The notes beneath the pieces are model-generated. The model was not told the DNA's origin and did no database searches. It saw nothing but the letters and a program-made list of their open reading frames with translations. The position numbers and the translations under genes were made by a program. 64,000 nt of DNA, taken from positions 248,001 through 312,000 of the forward strand of contig NZ_SEWG01000002.1 of assembly GCF_004168255.1 (NCBI RefSeq), read 5' to 3'. The DNA is from Mucilaginibacter terrigena. Lineage in GTDB: Bacteria; Bacteroidota; Bacteroidia; Sphingobacteriales; Sphingobacteriaceae. Positions 1 through 9,400 of the stretch are shown here, in pieces. Every line of letters starts with the position of its first letter. Within the stretch, counting starts at the first letter, position 1.

Positions 1-1
1 C

Positions 2-706
2 AACAGGCTTACCCGCGGCTATTTAACACAGGTAACCGAACAAATGCCCAACGTGCACTACATTAACAAAGGGTATAACGGCTGGACATCAGGTGGCATT
101 GCTGATAACATCGAGAAATTAGGCTTAGTAAAGGCAGATATCTATTCGGTGTTTTTAGGAACAAACGATTGGTGGCAGGGCAGGCCGGTTGGCACGTTGG
201 ATGATTATAAAAACAGTACCGGCAACACAACTATATACGGCTCATTTCGTATCATCATCAATAAACTGCATAACCTGAACCCCGAAGCAAAGATCCTGCT
301 GATAACCCCTATGCAACGCGCCGATTTTGTTTACATAAACGATCCGAAGAACAACGCGTACGGCTCGTACAAGCCTTTAAACGGCCAATCGCTGGAAGCT
401 GTTGCAGAGGCTATAAAAGCTATAGGCAACTCCGCGCACATCGCCGTTGTTGATCTTTACCACAACAAAGCGCTTACCATTAAAAACATGGTAAAGTTTA
501 AAAGGCTGAAAGACCCCATAACTGGTGCATATACCAATTATAAATATCCCCTGTCAACAACCATTCTCTTTAACCCGGCTACTGACGAGTACCCGTATCC
601 AACAGAGGCCATTAACCTGACATTTGACGGCTTGCACCCTTCAGATAAAGGCAGCGCGGTGATTGCAAAAGCTGTAGTTGCGGAGTTTAAACGGTTTATG
701 AATTAA
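2..706 (+). CDS. SGNH/GDSL-family hydrolase, 5' truncated by window edge
   Basis: The reading frame is open to the left edge, so the N-terminus and the block I GDS serine motif lie outside the window. An internal ATG at 44 exists but is not the true start. Two SGNH blocks are visible: block III in SVFLGTNDWW (G-x-N-D, oxyanion hole) and block V in DGLHPSD (catalytic Asp and His). The family comprises esterases and acetylhydrolases, often acting on acylated glycans. The catalytic Ser cannot be checked here. The substrate is unknown and family assignment is fairly secure. Confidence 0.8.
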   Translation, partial: NRLTRGYLTQVTEQMPNVHYINKGYNGWTSGGIADNIEKLGLVKADIYSVFLGTNDWWQGRPVGTLDDYKNSTGNTTIYGSFRIIINKLHNLNPEAKILLITPMQRADFVYINDPKNNAYGSYKPLNGQSLEAVAEAIKAIGNSAHIAVVDLYHNKALTIKNMVKFKRLKDPITGAYTNYKYPLSTTILFNPATDEYPYPTEAINLTFDGLHPSDKGSAVIAKAVVAEFKRFMN

Positions 707-743
707 TTTGAATTTGCCTGACCGGCTGCTGTGTATGCTATGT

Positions 744-983
744 TTATACAGCAATTTGCAGGTCGTCCAAATAAGGCAGCACAAAAAGGGTATGCTCAAA
801 AGCGCGGAAATGGGTGATGATGTGACTGTGGTCGTCAAAAAAAACTTCTACATAAAAGCTATCGAGGTTGTAAAGCCTGATGTAATGGCGATCGTTAAGC
901 CTGTCGGCCAAAAAAGTACCTTTTAAAACAGCTTCTGTTTTTTCAAGATATCCTAAAGCGTTAAATTTATCCGAGGTCATCAT
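744..983 (-). CDS. Small conserved-looking hypothetical protein, 79 aa
   Basis: I do not recognise a named domain. The protein starts with two Met codons and reads as one compact soluble domain. It alternates charged and aromatic residues (KGTFLADRLNDRHYIRLYNL, then YVEVFFDD) and has no signal peptide or membrane segment. It converges with the SGNH hydrolase gene and its codon use resembles its neighbours. The overlapping plus-strand frame (708-926) is less protein-like. No function proposed. Confidence 0.6.
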   Translation of the reverse strand: MMTSDKFNALGYLEKTEAVLKGTFLADRLNDRHYIRLYNLDSFYVEVFFDDHSHIITHFRAFEHTLFVLPYLDDLQIAV

Positions 984-1081
984 GGCTTTACTCTTTTATA
1001 TACTGTTCATGTTCAGGATAATACAAAACCCGTGCCCGCTTTAAATTCTAAACAATTGTTTTTTTGGATAGTTATAAACAT

Positions 1082-1345
1082 ATGGAAAGTTATCAAGTAG
1101 CAATTACAAAAGATACCAAAACGCATCGGTTCGAAATTGGGGAATACCCACATCATAAGGATGGTAGCTGTAAGTATCGGGTGTTTGAAAATGGTGTTTA
1201 TGTAGCCAGTATTGAGCCGGACACGCACCATCTTTTGCACATATGCCAAAACCCCGGCCACATAGCCGAAGATATACTGCATTTGCTGGCCGATAAGATA
1301 GAGGCTTCTCATCCGCGGAATATAGGTGATGAGGATGTTGAATAG
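1082..1345 (+). CDS. Small hypothetical protein, about 87 aa
   Basis: I chose the ATG at 1082 (MESYQVAITKD); the frame also opens at a TTG at 1064. The protein is soluble and rich in His and acidic residues (GEYPHHKDGSCKYRVFENG, IEPDTHHLLHICQNPGH), ending in an acidic tail. The text reads like a small conserved Bacteroidota protein, but I cannot name a family. The paired His residues and Cys could bind metal, which is speculation. No operon partner is evident. Confidence 0.6.
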   Translation: MESYQVAITKDTKTHRFEIGEYPHHKDGSCKYRVFENGVYVASIEPDTHHLLHICQNPGHIAEDILHLLADKIEASHPRNIGDEDVE

Positions 1346-1356
1346 GTACCAAGAAC

Positions 1357-1518
1357 TTACTTTCCTTCCTCCGGCGGCACCTCATCCGGAAATTCATCGG
1401 GGCTTTCTTCAGGTATCTCGGTTGTTTTGGGATCATGGGGCTGCTTTATTTCGGGCTGTTCCTTTTTAACCGGCATTTCTTCGGGTTCATTTGGAGTGGT
1501 TTTGTGCTGCTTGCTCAT
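1357..1518 (-). CDS. Very small acidic Pro/Glu-rich protein, 53 aa
   Basis: A complete ATG-to-TAA frame begins MSKQHKTTPNEPEEMPVKKE and ends in PEEGK. Composition is extreme: Glu, Pro, Lys and Asp make up most residues, with almost no hydrophobic core, so it is probably intrinsically disordered. It is divergent from the GH25 lysozyme gene with a roughly 70-bp shared intergenic region. The smooth coding text and clean start and stop make a real gene likely. Function unknown. Confidence 0.55.
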   Translation of the reverse strand: MSKQHKTTPNEPEEMPVKKEQPEIKQPHDPKTTEIPEESPDEFPDEVPPEEGK

Positions 1519-1588
1519 GTATCAGGAACAAGACGGCCCGCAGGTTTGTTTGGAATAACCTCAACCCGCATCTTCAATTTTCTTACTT

Positions 1589-2458
1589 TTGGGCGTGCCT
1601 GTAAAGAAGAAAGCTATCTCGACTGTTAAACGGAAAACCACCGGTAGGAAGAAGAACTCCAAAGCCCCGTCGCGCCTGAAATATTATTTGATAGCGGTTG
1701 TTGCTTTGCTGTTGTTATCGCCGTTTTACTATCCATACATTATTAAAACAGCATCGTACACCTGGCGGTGGATAAGGGACATTGGCCAGGATCCTAACTA
1801 TCGCACCTACAAAAGTTTTGGTATCAAGATCCCATCCAATTACGAAGTGCACGGCATTGATGTATCGTACGCGCAGGGCAAAATAAACTGGGAAAGGGTA
1901 AGTAGAATGGAAGAAGATGGCGTACGTATCCGTTTCGCGTTCATCAAAGCAACAGAAGGTTTGCTAACCGCTGACCCCTACTTTAAACGTAACTGGAAAG
2001 AGGCCAAAGAAGCGGGCATTGCCTGCGGGGCATATCATTTCTTCCGCCCCAAAAAGAGCGGGCTGTGGCAGGCGCGTTTCTTTATCCAGAATTCATCCCT
2101 CGAAAGTGGAGGCTTGCCCCCTGTGGCCGATGTAGAGCGGCTGGATGGCAAAACCCCTGCCGCCATGCGTAAAGAACTGAAGGACTTTTTGCGATACGTA
2201 GAAAATAAGACCGGCGAAACGCCGATTATTTACACCGGCATCAGCTTTTACCGCGATTACCTTGCAGGATATTTTGATGATTATCCCTTGTGGATAGCCC
2301 ATTACAACCGCGACAAGTTAAGCGTAAGCGCTGGTACCAACTGGAAGTTTTGGCAGCACTCGGAAACCGGCCACGTAAACGGTATAGGCCACACGGTTGA
2401 TTTTGATGTTTTTAAAGGCGACAGCCTTGCCTTTAAACGGTTCATATCAAATAAGTAA
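1589..2458 (+). CDS. Glycoside hydrolase family 25 (lysozyme-like muramidase)
   Basis: The protein has a very basic N-terminus (KKK, KRK, RKK), one membrane anchor (about residues 30-50) and a GH25 catalytic domain from about residue 85. GH25 hallmarks visible are HGIDVSYAQGKINW, FAFIKATEG, AYHFFRP and the acidic pair in PVADVER. The C-terminal WQHS and VDFDVF also fit. The family cleaves the MurNAc-GlcNAc bond of peptidoglycan. The anchored topology suggests action in the periplasm on the cell's own wall. Start is uncertain: TTG at 1589 or GTG at 1595, as no ATG precedes the anchor. Confidence 0.9.
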   Translation: MGVPVKKKAISTVKRKTTGRKKNSKAPSRLKYYLIAVVALLLLSPFYYPYIIKTASYTWRWIRDIGQDPNYRTYKSFGIKIPSNYEVHGIDVSYAQGKINWERVSRMEEDGVRIRFAFIKATEGLLTADPYFKRNWKEAKEAGIACGAYHFFRPKKSGLWQARFFIQNSSLESGGLPPVADVERLDGKTPAAMRKELKDFLRYVENKTGETPIIYTGISFYRDYLAGYFDDYPLWIAHYNRDKLSVSAGTNWKFWQHSETGHVNGIGHTVDFDVFKGDSLAFKRFISNK

Positions 2459-2520
2459 ATAGTGCATAAGCATACTAATGTTATATATTGCGCCGTATTA
2501 TAGCTTTAAAACCCCATAAC

Positions 2521-2817
2521 ATGAAATACGTAGCATCACGCCTGTCGGAAGGGAATAAGATCTTCCCGGCAGAGATCATCACCGAAGAGAGCGGCATCAC
2601 TATAAAGATTCCCGGCCTGTTCAGCGGCGATACCACAACTATCGCGTACGACAGCATATCGGCGGTAGAGATAGATACGCCCTTAATTGGCTATTCTACT
2701 ATCAGGTTTTACCACAGCGGTAACAAGGTAGAGGCGCACGGCTTCTCTAAAAGCGATGTAAACGAAATAAAGGCTTTTATAGAGGAGGGCCGCAGCAGGT
2801 CGCGAAGTAAATTTTAA
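2521..2817 (+). CDS. PH-like (bacterial pleckstrin-homology type) small protein
   Basis: The start at ATG 2521 (MKYVASRLSEGNKIFPAE) is preferred over a TTG at 2488. The 98-residue protein resembles a single bacterial PH-like domain: short beta strands with turns (ITIKIPGLFSGDTTTIAYDS, AVEIDTPLIGYSTIRFY) and a C-terminal helix (EIKAFIEEG). It has no signal peptide. Such domains are usually binding or scaffold modules. The assignment rests on fold-like pattern only. A strong terminator follows. Confidence 0.55.
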   Translation: MKYVASRLSEGNKIFPAEIITEESGITIKIPGLFSGDTTTIAYDSISAVEIDTPLIGYSTIRFYHSGNKVEAHGFSKSDVNEIKAFIEEGRSRSRSKF

Positions 2818-2827
2818 CCTGCTGAAT

Positions 2828-2862
2828 TAAAAGCCTTTCCTTACTATCCGGAAAGGCTTTTA
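2828..2862. terminator. Rho-independent terminator, probably bidirectional
   Basis: A 13-bp perfect stem (taaaagcctttcc / ggaaaggctttta) with a 9-nt loop and A/T tracts on both sides lies just after the PH-like gene. Confidence 0.8.
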
Positions 2863-2929
2863 ACTTTATGCCTGGTGAGCTGTAACATTCACTGCCTGGC
2901 ACCTATCTTACTGATACAATTACCAAACC

Positions 2930-4417
2930 ATGAAACACAAAAATATCGCGATCGCGTTTTTCGCACTTATCATCGCGCTTCCGGCCATATCACTCGCGCA
3001 AACATCCGCATCAGATAGTATAAATGTATTTATAAAAGCTAAAATGCAGCAGCGCAGCATCCCTGCTTTGCAGATAGCCGTTATCAGGAACGGCGCTATC
3101 GTTAAGCTTAGCACTTATGGCACCGCGAACTTAGAATACAATATCCCGGCAACAGATCAAAGCCTGTTCAACATCAACTCCATTACAAAGGCATTTGTAG
3201 GCGTAGCCGTAATGCAACTGGCCGAACAAGGGAAGCTGAAAATATCCGACCCTGTTTCGATGTACATAGATAGCCTGCCCACCGCCTGGCGTAACATTAC
3301 CCTGCAGCAGGTACTTACGCATACATCCGGCTTGCCGGATATCCTCGACGCTGAAGAACAGGTATTGGGCCATAACGATGAAGCCGAAGCATGGAAGCTG
3401 GTAACCGCGTTACCGGTAGCGTATAAGCCGGGCGAAAAATTCAGTTATAACCAAACGGGGTACGTTATCCTGGGTAAGATCATTACCAAACTTAGCGGCG
3501 TGCATTTTACTAAATTTATTGAAGATAACCAGTTTAAAGCCGCCGGGATGAAACTGACCCGCTATGGCGATTCGTACGATGTGATCCCTAATTATGCCGG
3601 GGCTTACACCATGACCAGGCAGGTAGGCAATAATTTTGTGCGCAACAGCAAGCCTGGTATCGCCTATATCCAGTTCCCGGTATTTTTCAGAACGGCCGCG
3701 GGGATCTTATCAACCGCAGGCGACATGGCTAACTGGATCATAGCGCTTAAAGCAGGAAAGTTGCTGAAACAAAAAAGCAGTTTGGATGCACTTTGGTCTC
3801 CGGCTATTTTAAACAATGGCAAAATAGGCGGCTTTAACGCGCTTACTAACGGATACGCGCTTGGCTGGCCTACAGTAACACGGGCAGAGCACCCTGCTGT
3901 AGGCCCGGTTGGCGGCGGCAGGTCGGGTTTATTTGTTTACCTGAAGGATGACCTTTCGATAGTGGTCCTTACCAACCTGATGGGCTCGAACCCCGAACGG
4001 ATGATAGACGAAATTGCGGGCTATTACATCCCCGAAATGCACGAGGCCAATGGCTTTGGCTTATCACCGGCGTTAAAACAATTAAGGCTTGCCCTTTTAA
4101 AACAAGGCTTTGATAAAGCGGATGCTGCTGCCGCCGGCTTAAAAAAGAAGGACGCCACGCTTAATTTCAACGAGAACGAACTGAACGCCTGGGGTTACCA
4201 ACTCATTAGCCAGAAAAAAGCTAAAGATGCCCTTGCCATTTTTAAACTGAATACATCGCTGTACCCGCAAAGCGCCAACGCTTACGACAGCCTGGGCGAG
4301 ATACAGGAAATGCTGGAAGATAACACAGCCGCTTTGGCGAGCTACAAAAGATCATTAGCCCTAAACAGCGGGAATAAGAATGCTGCGGATAGGATAAAGG
4401 CGCTTTCTGCTAAATAA
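2930..4417 (+). CDS. Serine beta-lactamase-fold hydrolase with C-terminal TPR
   Basis: A signal peptide (residues 1-23, ending SLAQ) precedes a class C beta-lactamase/penicillin-binding-like domain (about 28-370). The catalytic S-x-x-K is S84-I-T-K87. The second motif reads YNQTGY around residue 173, where Gln replaces the usual Asn of Y-x-N, a variant seen in related esterases. The third motif is GPVGGGRSG. Residues from about 420 form tetratricopeptide-like helices (NAYDSLGEIQEMLEDNTAA). The enzyme is exported. It is more likely an esterase or D-amino-peptide hydrolase than a resistance enzyme. It stands alone between terminators. Confidence 0.88.
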   Translation: MKHKNIAIAFFALIIALPAISLAQTSASDSINVFIKAKMQQRSIPALQIAVIRNGAIVKLSTYGTANLEYNIPATDQSLFNINSITKAFVGVAVMQLAEQGKLKISDPVSMYIDSLPTAWRNITLQQVLTHTSGLPDILDAEEQVLGHNDEAEAWKLVTALPVAYKPGEKFSYNQTGYVILGKIITKLSGVHFTKFIEDNQFKAAGMKLTRYGDSYDVIPNYAGAYTMTRQVGNNFVRNSKPGIAYIQFPVFFRTAAGILSTAGDMANWIIALKAGKLLKQKSSLDALWSPAILNNGKIGGFNALTNGYALGWPTVTRAEHPAVGPVGGGRSGLFVYLKDDLSIVVLTNLMGSNPERMIDEIAGYYIPEMHEANGFGLSPALKQLRLALLKQGFDKADAAAAGLKKKDATLNFNENELNAWGYQLISQKKAKDALAIFKLNTSLYPQSANAYDSLGEIQEMLEDNTAALASYKRSLALNSGNKNAADRIKALSAK

Positions 4418-4462
4418 TATAAAAGACTTTAAGCATTGGTTGCTTAACGCCCTTTATTATGA

Positions 4463-4957
4463 TTATTTACCGGCCAGGTACTCATCAAGGTTGTTTAAGC
4501 CCATGTTAAAGCCACCCTCGAAGCCCATTTTAATAATGGTTTCCATGTCCTCGATTTTATCAAAGGTTATTTCAACGTTAACCGTAGCAACGCCGTTTGC
4601 CTCACTAAAGTCCTGCTTCCAGCACATTACCGGGAAATTGGGGTTTACATTTCCATTCTCATCGCAAAACATACTTGCGGCGCTGATGCTTTTTTGCGGG
4701 TCGATGGATTTGTAATCAACCCTGCAAAAATGTTCGTCGCCCTCTGGGCCTTTCATCGAATAGAGCCATTGGCCACCTACGGTAAAATCCATGCTTTTGG
4801 TTATGGCTTTGTATGGCCTTGGCGCCCACCATTGGTCAAGTATCTCGGCATTTGTCCATGCCTGCCATACCTGCGTAAGGCCCGCGTTAAAACTTCTTAC
4901 TACGTTTAGCTTTTTGTTTGCTATGTCTTTTGTAAATACAGCTTCGTGGTTTATCAT
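4463..4957 (-). CDS. SRPBCC/AHSA1-domain protein (START-like fold)
   Basis: The 164-aa protein has the AHSA1 signature: an N-terminal strand (NVVRSFNAGLTQVWQAWTNA), then LDQWWAP, GGQWLYSMKGP and the C-terminal long helix GGFNMGLNNLDEYLAGK. These proteins bind hydrophobic ligands. It lies 2 nt downstream of an ArsR-type regulator on the same strand. The pair is a common cassette in which the regulator controls the SRPBCC partner. A second copy of this arrangement lies at 35547-36315. Ligand unknown. Confidence 0.88.
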   Translation of the reverse strand: MINHEAVFTKDIANKKLNVVRSFNAGLTQVWQAWTNAEILDQWWAPRPYKAITKSMDFTVGGQWLYSMKGPEGDEHFCRVDYKSIDPQKSISAASMFCDENGNVNPNFPVMCWKQDFSEANGVATVNVEITFDKIEDMETIIKMGFEGGFNMGLNNLDEYLAGK

Positions 4958-4959
4958 AA

Positions 4960-5274
4960 CTATTTGTTGTTTTGGTTTTTCAATATTTCATCTAACTGGC
5001 TAAAGCGGCTATTCCACTGCTTGCGGAACTGTTCCATCCATATGTCTACTTCTTTCATGGTTTCGGGGTTAAAATGGTAATGTATCTCGCGGCCGGTTTG
5101 TTTTTGGCTTACCAATTGGCATTCGGTGAGGATCTTGATATGTTTGGATATAGCCTGCCTGCTGCTGTCAAAATGTTCGGCAACCGCGTTTGGGGTCATG
5201 GCATGCAGGGCAAGCAAGCTCAATATAGCCCTGCGGGTAGGGTCGGCAATGGCCTGGAATACATCTCGTCTCAT
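4960..5274 (-). CDS. ArsR-family winged-helix repressor
   Basis: The start [15 protein letters not shown] at 5274 matches the typical N-terminus of this ArsR subgroup and the paralogue at 36315; an upstream in-frame start at 5313 would run through the operator region. The recognition helix is [16 protein letters not shown] and the wing is [14 protein letters not shown]. No metal-binding Cys pair is present, so it is probably not a metal sensor. It precedes an AHSA1 protein by 2 nt. Two copies of a 16-bp imperfect palindrome overlap its promoter and probably mediate autoregulation. Confidence 0.9.
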   Translation of the reverse strand: MRRDVFQAIADPTRRAILSLLALHAMTPNAVAEHFDSSRQAISKHIKILTECQLVSQKQTGREIHYHFNPETMKEVDIWMEQFRKQWNSRFSQLDEILKNQNNK

Positions 5275-5340
5275 ATATAATTTGCAATCGTTTGGTTGCA
5301 AATATAAATGCAATCATTCGGTTGCGCAAATTTATTTTAT
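5275..5340 (-). promoter_or_regulatory. Promoter with two 16-bp operator repeats for the ArsR/AHSA1 pair
   Basis: Two copies of an imperfect palindrome lie at 5284-5299 (gcaatcgtttggttgc) and 5310-5325 (gcaatcattcggttgc), 26 bp apart. On the minus strand a Bacteroidota-type promoter is visible: TTTG, 20 nt, TATATTTG. One operator fills the spacer between the two boxes and the other begins at the -7 box. The second ArsR pair (36316-36380) has the same layout. Confidence 0.65.
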
Positions 5341-5384
5341 TTTTTTTGAGGATAATGTTTCAAACCCATTGCAAAAATATCGGC

Positions 5385-5418
5385 ACAAAAAATCCCCTTT
5401 AAATAATTAAAGGGGATT
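5385..5418 (-). terminator. Rho-independent terminator downstream of the LamG-like protein
   Basis: A 10-bp stem (aatcccctt.. / ..aaggggatt) is followed on the minus strand by a T run (plus-strand A run at 5386-5392). It ends the 5439-6077 gene. Confidence 0.75.
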
Positions 5419-5438
5419 ATATCATTATAAAGTAGCAA

Positions 5439-6077
5439 CTACTTACTTATATCCACATTCCAAACCTTTGCTTCCTCTATCGAGTCCGGGTCATGCGAGC
5501 AGATGAACAGGCCTACCAGCGCTTCGTCAGGCATGTTATCCATGGTATGTTCGCCTACAACTTTTAGCGGGCCGCCCGCGTCGCCAACGCTCATGATCAG
5601 TTTTTTGCCAACTCGTTTTAATTGGATCACGCCAAAAACCTTCTTCTCAGGGAAAAATATCTCGCCTTCGGGGTCTTTCATATCCTCGCCGGTGTTAACG
5701 CGCCATTGCATTGCCGCCAGCCCGTCACCATGCTGAACCGCGCTTAGGTGGATGCTTTTTTCATCGGTGGATTGCCTTATCATCCAGCCAATTTTACGGT
5801 GATTGTTGCCTTTGTCGCCCACAAAAGCGAAGTTGGCCGTTACGGTAAAATCGCCTTTTATGTTTTTGTACAGGTATTGAAACTCGTCCCTTGCAAACCA
5901 GATGTTATAACCCGCGCCCCGTAGCGTATAAGTTTTTGTGGCCTTATTATAGGTTGATGAGCCTGCAAGTTTGGGGTTGCCAACATCCTTGTGCCCGTCA
6001 AATATGCCCAAAGCGCCGGTTTGCGCAAAGCATGCGCTGCTAACAAATAAAAGGAATGCTGTAACCAGGTTTTTCAT
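5439..6077 (-). CDS. Secreted LamG/DUF1349-like protein
   Basis: A cleavable signal peptide (MKNLVTAFLLFVSSACFAQ) is followed by a single domain of about 190 residues. It resembles the beta-sandwich unit found N-terminal to TolB-like proteins in Bacteroidota: YNIWFARDEFQYLYKNIKGD, FTVTANFAF, KIGWMIRQS, HLSAVQHGDG, AMQWRV. The family is related to concanavalin-like carbohydrate-binding folds. Here no TolB propeller follows, so it is a stand-alone domain. It is probably periplasmic and may bind glycan. It has its own terminator. Confidence 0.65.
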   Translation of the reverse strand: MKNLVTAFLLFVSSACFAQTGALGIFDGHKDVGNPKLAGSSTYNKATKTYTLRGAGYNIWFARDEFQYLYKNIKGDFTVTANFAFVGDKGNNHRKIGWMIRQSTDEKSIHLSAVQHGDGLAAMQWRVNTGEDMKDPEGEIFFPEKKVFGVIQLKRVGKKLIMSVGDAGGPLKVVGEHTMDNMPDEALVGLFICSHDPDSIEEAKVWNVDISK

Positions 6078-6490
6078 AATTTATTGGTGTTTGATGGGGC
6101 AGATATTGCCTTGAATAAAGCTATGAAAATGCAGCCTGATATACTTGTACTTTTTAGTCTTTTTATATACATATATGAAAGGTAATTTAATTTGTTGCGC
6201 CACAACCTGTAGCTATAATAAGCAACTGTTGTTTTCTATTTATAATAAACAAAATGGTGCTTTCCAATTGTTAGATATTAATTGCGTTTAAGGCATAAAA
6301 TTAAGTGAAAGTTATAGCTGGCCGACTGCCTAAGCAAATATTAAACTTTGATTTAATATGAAAATTCAATGAATTTTTTTTGCCCCTGTGCAGGCTCATA
6401 AAATTAAATTTTATATCTTAATCCCGATTTAAAACGTCGCCAGGGTAACTGACAGCTAAACCTGAAAAGTTAACTTACTTATACAACTTA
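6078..6490. other. 413-bp AT-rich region upstream of the NRPS/PKS cluster
   Basis: The region holds the divergent control sequences of the LamG-like gene and the biosynthetic cluster. It is strongly AT-rich without any gene-like frame. I found no convincing TAnnTTTG promoter or palindromic operator. The last 70 bases before the ATG at 6491 probably form the cluster's 5' leader. Confidence 0.4.
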
Positions 6491-9400
6491 ATGGATATTC
6501 TTACTAATAATAAGTACACTAATATTTCAACGGATGATGTGTTTATTCATCATTTGTTTGAGCAACAGGCAGAGCAGAACCCGACAGTTACCGCGGTGCA
6601 ATTTGGTGATAACAAAATTACCTATGCAGAGCTGAACGCCAGGGCCGATGAACTGGCAAAAGCTCTTGTATCAGTATCCCCTGCTTCGCTGGTTATCGGC
6701 GTAAGCGCTACCCGTTCTATCGAAACCATTGTCAGCCTGCTTGCCATTTTAAAAGCCGGCAAAGCTTATCTGCCCTTAGACCCAACCTTCCCCGCCGACC
6801 GCCTGCAGGATATTGTGGCCGATTGTGGTATGGACACTATCCTGGCACCCGAAAAGGATAAGTCTGTTTTTAGCGCTCTTGTTAAAAATGTAATTGATTC
6901 TGGTGAGCAAGTCACCGCTATGGAATCCATAGGCGGGGCCGCTAAAACTAAGGTCGCGTATATCATTTACACATCGGGCTCTACAGGCAAACCCAAGGGC
7001 GTTTGCGTAGGGCATGTGGGTGTGGTAAACTTAATAAACTGGCATCAGCGCATTTCGCCTTATTTGGGCGTGGGGCACAAAACATTGCAGTTTTCGCCGC
7101 TGATATTTGATGCATCGGTAATGGAGATCTTTTGTACCCTGTGCATTGGCGGTACATTGGTTTTGGTGGAGGATGAGACCCGCATAGATCCCTTAAAGCT
7201 TTTACAATATGTAGATGAGCAAAAGGTAAACCGGATCAACGTGCCTTTTGTAGCCCTGCAATATTTTACCGAAGCTGCGGATGCCGGGCAATACTTTCCT
7301 GCCTCGTTACAGGAAGTGATTAGCGCGGGCGAGCAGCTTAAAATTACCCCGCAGGTTTTACGGTTCTTCCAGGCTTTACCGGGCTGTGTGTTTTATAACA
7401 TGTATGGCCCAACCGAGGCCAGTGTTTGCAGCACCGCCCTTAAAATGGAAGGCCCTGCCGAAAACTGGCCGCTATTGCCTACCATCGGCAAGGCAATGGA
7501 TAATGTAACCATCAATGTACTGGACGAGCAATTGAAAGAGGTTGCAAAAGACGAACAGGGCGAACTTTGCATCAGCGGAATCAACTTGGCTTACGGTTAC
7601 CTTAACCGCCCCGACCTGACCGACGAAAAATTTATAAACTGGACGGACGCCGCAGGTAAACCCACCCGCATTTACCGCAGTGGTGACCTGGGCCGCTACC
7701 TGCCCGACGGCAATATAGAATACCTTGGCCGCCGCGATACGCAGGTAAAAATTCGTGGTAACAGGGTGGAGGTAGGCGAGATAGAAGTGGTGCTGAACCA
7801 GTTGGAAGGCATCCAGCAATCTGTAGTGGTAGCCCGCGAGGATGTACCGGGCCAAAAACGTTTGGTGGCTTACCTGGTATCATCGGGCGTAAAAAAGGAT
7901 ATCGCTTTTCTTCGCGATAGCATAGAAAAAAAACTGCCCGATTACATGATGCCCTCGGCATTTGTTTGGGTGGATGGCTTTGCCAAAACAACCAGCGGCA
8001 AGGTAGACCGCAACGCACTGCCCGCCCCCGATACAAAACGTCCCGAGCTATCAGTATTATATCAGGCCCCTGTCACACCGGCCGAAAAGCACACCGCCGC
8101 CCTTTGGGCCGAACTGCTGCAACTGGATAAGGTTGGCATTTACGATAATTTCTTCGAACTGGGGGGCAACTCCATACTGGCGCTTAAAACTGTTGCCGGG
8201 TTAAAAAAACAGCATAATTACACCCTGCCCATAACCAAGCTATACCAGTACCCTACGGTAAACGGCATAGCAGCATTTTTAGAAGGCAATAAGGTAGTGG
8301 CAAAAATTGCTGCAGTTAAACCTAAAAAAGACAAAACCGGTAACGATATAGCCGTAATAGGCATGGCCGCCCGTTTCCCGGGGGCCAATAACATTTACGA
8401 ATTTTGGCAGGTATTGACCGAAGGCCGCGAAACTACTTCGTTCTTTACCGATGAAGAACTTGACCAAAGTATCCCTTATGAAATAAGGAACGCGCCCAAC
8501 TATGTTAAAGCACGAGGGATAGTAGAAAATTCCGAAGGTTTCGACGCGGCGTTTTTTGGTGTCAGCCCTAAAGTGGCCGAGCTGATGGACCCGCAGCACC
8601 GTATTTTTTTAGAACTGGCTTGGGAGGCGCTGGAAACCAGCGGACATTTGCCGGCAAAATATACAGGTTCGGTTGGGGTATTCGCGGGTACGGGCAACAA
8701 CACTTATTACACTAACAATGTAATTTCGAACACCCAAAAGATCGAGAACGTTGGCAGTTTCCTCACCTCAACCATTAACGAAAAAGATTATATAGCCACC
8801 CGCACCGCTTACGAACTGGACCTGAACGGCCCGGCAGTAAGTGTGCATGCGGCCTGTTCTACATCGTTGCTTGCCATAGTACAGGCAGCGGATAGCATCC
8901 GCAACGGGCAGTGTAACGTGGCTTTGGCAGGCGGCACGTCCATCAGCTCACCCATAAAAAGCGGGCATTTGTACCAGCAGGGCACCATGCTCAGTGCCGA
9001 CGGGCATTGCCGCTCGTTTGATGCCGATAGCGACGGTACCGTGTTTAGCGATGGGGCAGGCGTTGTGGTGTTAAAAAGCCTTGAAGAGGCCGAGCGCGAT
9101 GGCGATACCATTTACGCCGTGTTAAAAGGCGTAGGTTTGAATAACGATGGTGGCGACAAAGGCAGCTTTACCGCACCAAGCGCGGTCGGCCAGGCCGGCG
9201 CTATTGCCATGGCCATAGCCGATGCAGGCGTAGACCCGGCAACCATCACTTATTTAGAGGCACACGGCACCGCCACAGCATTAGGCGACCCGATAGAAAT
9301 TGAAGGCCTTAACCTTGCCTTTGGCAAGCAGGAAAAGAACCAGTACTGCGCCATTGGATCTGTAAAAAGCAATATGGGGCATACCGTGGCCGCGGCGGGT

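Noticed and set aside
2930..4417. Beta-lactam resistance gene
   Set aside because: The fold is shared by esterases and peptidases, the second motif is YNQ rather than YxN, and a TPR tail is present; resistance cannot be claimed.
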